A stretch of DNA of 64,000 bases from Bradyrhizobium sp. 186 (GTDB lineage: Bacteria > Pseudomonadota > Alphaproteobacteria > Rhizobiales > Xanthobacteraceae): NCBI RefSeq assembly GCF_023101685.1, contig NZ_CP082164.1, positions 248,001 to 312,000 of the forward strand. The letters are read 5' to 3'. Below the pieces are notes generated by a model. That model saw nothing but the letters and a program-made list of their open reading frames with translations. It made no database searches and was not told the origin of the DNA. Positions within the stretch are counted from its first letter, which is position 1, and each line of letters begins with the position of its first letter. Below are positions 62,624 through 64,000 of this stretch, in pieces. Both the position numbers and the translations under genes were made by a program.

Positions 62624-64000
62624 CTACCTGTTCCCGCCGAACAGCCGGTCCATCAACCAGCCATCGAGTCCTGCCGCGGCCTCCGGCCGCGCATTGGCGC
62701 GCGTGGGGGGCGGGCGATAGCTGCCATTGTTGGCCGGCGCTGGCGCTGCCGGTGTCGGCGGCGACACTTGCGAGGCGGCTTGCGCGAGGTTCGACAGACC
62801 CCAGCCGCCTTGCGAGCTCGGCAGGTTTGCGACCGGTACGCCGTCGTGCGCCGTGCGCATGAAGCGCGACCAGACCTCCACCGGCAGGCCGCCGCCGGTC
62901 GCCTTCTTGGTCGGCGAGTTGTCGTCATTGCCGAGCCAGACGCCGGTGACGAGGTTGGCGGTGTAGCCGATGAACCAGGCGTCGCGGTAATCCTGGCTGG
63001 TGCCGGTCTTGCCGGCCGCCGGCCAGCCCGGGATCTCCGCCTTCTTCGCGGTGCCGGAGATCAGCGTCTCCCGCATCATCGTGTTCATCATCCCGACCAT
63101 GCGCGGATCGATCACCTGATTACGCTCGTCAGCCTGGCGCATGTAGAGCAGCTTGCCGTCGAGCGTCTTGATCCGTCTCACCACATGCGGCGCCACCGCG
63201 AAGCCGCCATTGGCGAACGGTGCATAGGCGCCGACGAGTTCGACGACCGAGACCTCGGAGGTGCCGAGCGCGATCGAGGCATTGGGCTCGAGCTTCGAGG
63301 AGATGCCGAGCCGGTGCGCGGTGCGCACCACGTTTTTTGGTCCGACCTCGAGGCCGAGGCGAATTGCGACGGTGTTGAGCGACATCGCGAGCGCCTGCGT
63401 CAGCGTCACGGCGCCGAAATATTCATGCGTGTAGTTCTCTGGCTTCCAGCCCTTGACCTCGATCGGCGCGTCCTGGCGGATCGTGTCCGGCGTCAGCCCC
63501 TGCTCGAGCGCGGTCAGATAGACGAACGGCTTGAAAGAGGAGCCCGGCTGGCGCTTGGCGGTGACCGCGCGATTGTATTGGCTGTCGGCATAATTGCGCC
63601 CGCCGACCATGGCCCGTACCGCGCCGTCCGGCGTCATCGCCACCAGTGCGCCCTGGCTGACATTGAACTTCACGCTCTTGGCCGCGAGCTCGTCGATGAT
63701 GGCGGCTTCTGCCACGCTCTGAAGCTTTGGGTCGATCGTGGTCTCGACTGTGATGCTCTGGTCGATCTGGCCGACGAGATCGTCCAGCACCTCGCCGATC
63801 CAGTCGGCGACGTAGTTCACCGTGCCGGCGCCGACAGGCTTCACGTTGTAGGAGGGATGGCCGATCGAGGCCTGCGCCTGCGCTTCGGTGATGAATTTTG
63901 CATCCGCCATCGCCGTGAGCACGATCCGCGCGCGCTGCTCGGCGCCTTCCGGATTGCGGTTCGGCGCGAGCCGCGAGGGCGATTTGACGAGGCCGGCTAG
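62624..64000 (-). CDS. Class A penicillin-binding protein 1A, C-terminal part (5' end outside window)
   Basis: The frame is open to the window edge, giving 458 residues. The first residues (LAGLVKSPSRLAPNRNPEGA...) are the end of the glycosyltransferase domain. The transpeptidase domain follows, with SxxK in RQPGSSFKPFVYLTAL, SxN in SLNTVAIRL and KTG in AAGKTGTSQDYRDAWFIGYTANL. The C-terminus is a Pro/Ala-rich tail (QVSPPTPAAPAPANNGSYRP). The protein polymerises and cross-links peptidoglycan and is membrane-anchored by an N-terminal helix outside the window. Transcribed toward the DUF45 gene. Confidence 0.95.
   Translation of the reverse strand, partial: LAGLVKSPSRLAPNRNPEGAEQRARIVLTAMADAKFITEAQAQASIGHPSYNVKPVGAGTVNYVADWIGEVLDDLVGQIDQSITVETTIDPKLQSVAEAAIIDELAAKSVKFNVSQGALVAMTPDGAVRAMVGGRNYADSQYNRAVTAKRQPGSSFKPFVYLTALEQGLTPDTIRQDAPIEVKGWKPENYTHEYFGAVTLTQALAMSLNTVAIRLGLEVGPKNVVRTAHRLGISSKLEPNASIALGTSEVSVVELVGAYAPFANGGFAVAPHVVRRIKTLDGKLLYMRQADERNQVIDPRMVGMMNTMMRETLISGTAKKAEIPGWPAAGKTGTSQDYRDAWFIGYTANLVTGVWLGNDDNSPTKKATGGGLPVEVWSRFMRTAHDGVPVANLPSSQGGWGLSNLAQAASQVSPPTPAAPAPANNGSYRPPPTRANARPEAAAGLDGWLMDRLFGGNR

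Overview
The window looks like chromosomal DNA of a Bradyrhizobium-type alphaproteobacterium (Nitrobacteraceae). The sequence is GC-rich. It carries a rpsT–dnaA pair, a RegS/RegR (ActS/ActR) redox two-component system, a DUF3551 small secreted protein, polyhydroxybutyrate (PHB) depolymerases, Liv-type and tricarboxylate-type uptake systems, and many palindromic intergenic repeats of the kind that fills Bradyrhizobium genomes. The species cannot be fixed from sequence alone.

Layout. 1-8 kb: 5' part of dnaA (cut by the window edge), a 1.2 kb AT-richer gap with DnaA-box-like sites, rpsT, a small membrane protein, msrA, a polysaccharide-export lipoprotein, and several hydrolases. 8-20 kb: a two-gene molybdenum hydroxylase (2Fe-2S subunit plus molybdopterin subunit), an HD-GYP protein, an acyl-CoA synthetase-like gene with a VOC-fold neighbour, a TctC-type binding protein, an ArsR-SRPBCC-DUF899 operon, and a secreted trypsin-like protease. 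19-24 kb: a membrane protein, a winged-helix regulator and a uppS paralogue flanked by matching palindromes, then a cyclic-nucleotide-binding protein, a phosphoesterase, a Tag-like glycosylase and tRNA-Arg(CCG). 24-28 kb: two c-di-GMP proteins. 28-33 kb: a complete livKGFHM-type ABC operon. 33-38 kb: a CoA-transferase and an MHS-family transporter downstream of a sigma-54 activator, with a recognisable sigma-54 promoter between them. 38-48 kb: a GGDEF/EAL protein, an HWE-type kinase, an SDR, a P450, an LLM flavin oxidoreductase, a DHA2 transporter and a PHB-depolymerase-type esterase. 48.5-49.9 kb: an IS110-family (IS1111-like) element inserted in a palindromic repeat. 50-56 kb: an HxlR regulator, an MBL hydrolase, two GH13 glucosidases and mmcB. 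56-64 kb: regR-regS, an ABC-2 exporter, intracellular phaZ, a possible structured RNA, a DUF45 metallopeptidase and the 3' part of a class A PBP (cut by the edge).

Functionally this is mostly a housekeeping and metabolic backbone with one clear mobile element. Themes are c-di-GMP turnover (four proteins), carbon storage (two PHB depolymerases, each with a site resembling the PhaR consensus), redox control (RegSR) and uptake of organic acids or amino acids. The less ordinary signals are non-coding. They are the guide-like match in the long 3' non-coding part of the IS element, the twin palindromes around the uppS locus, the sigma-54 promoter with an upstream inverted repeat, tandem 13-bp repeats in the regS upstream region, a Shine-Dalgarno-sequestering hairpin, and a three-hairpin stretch after phaZ. 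I saw no CRISPR array, prophage, secretion system or defence island.
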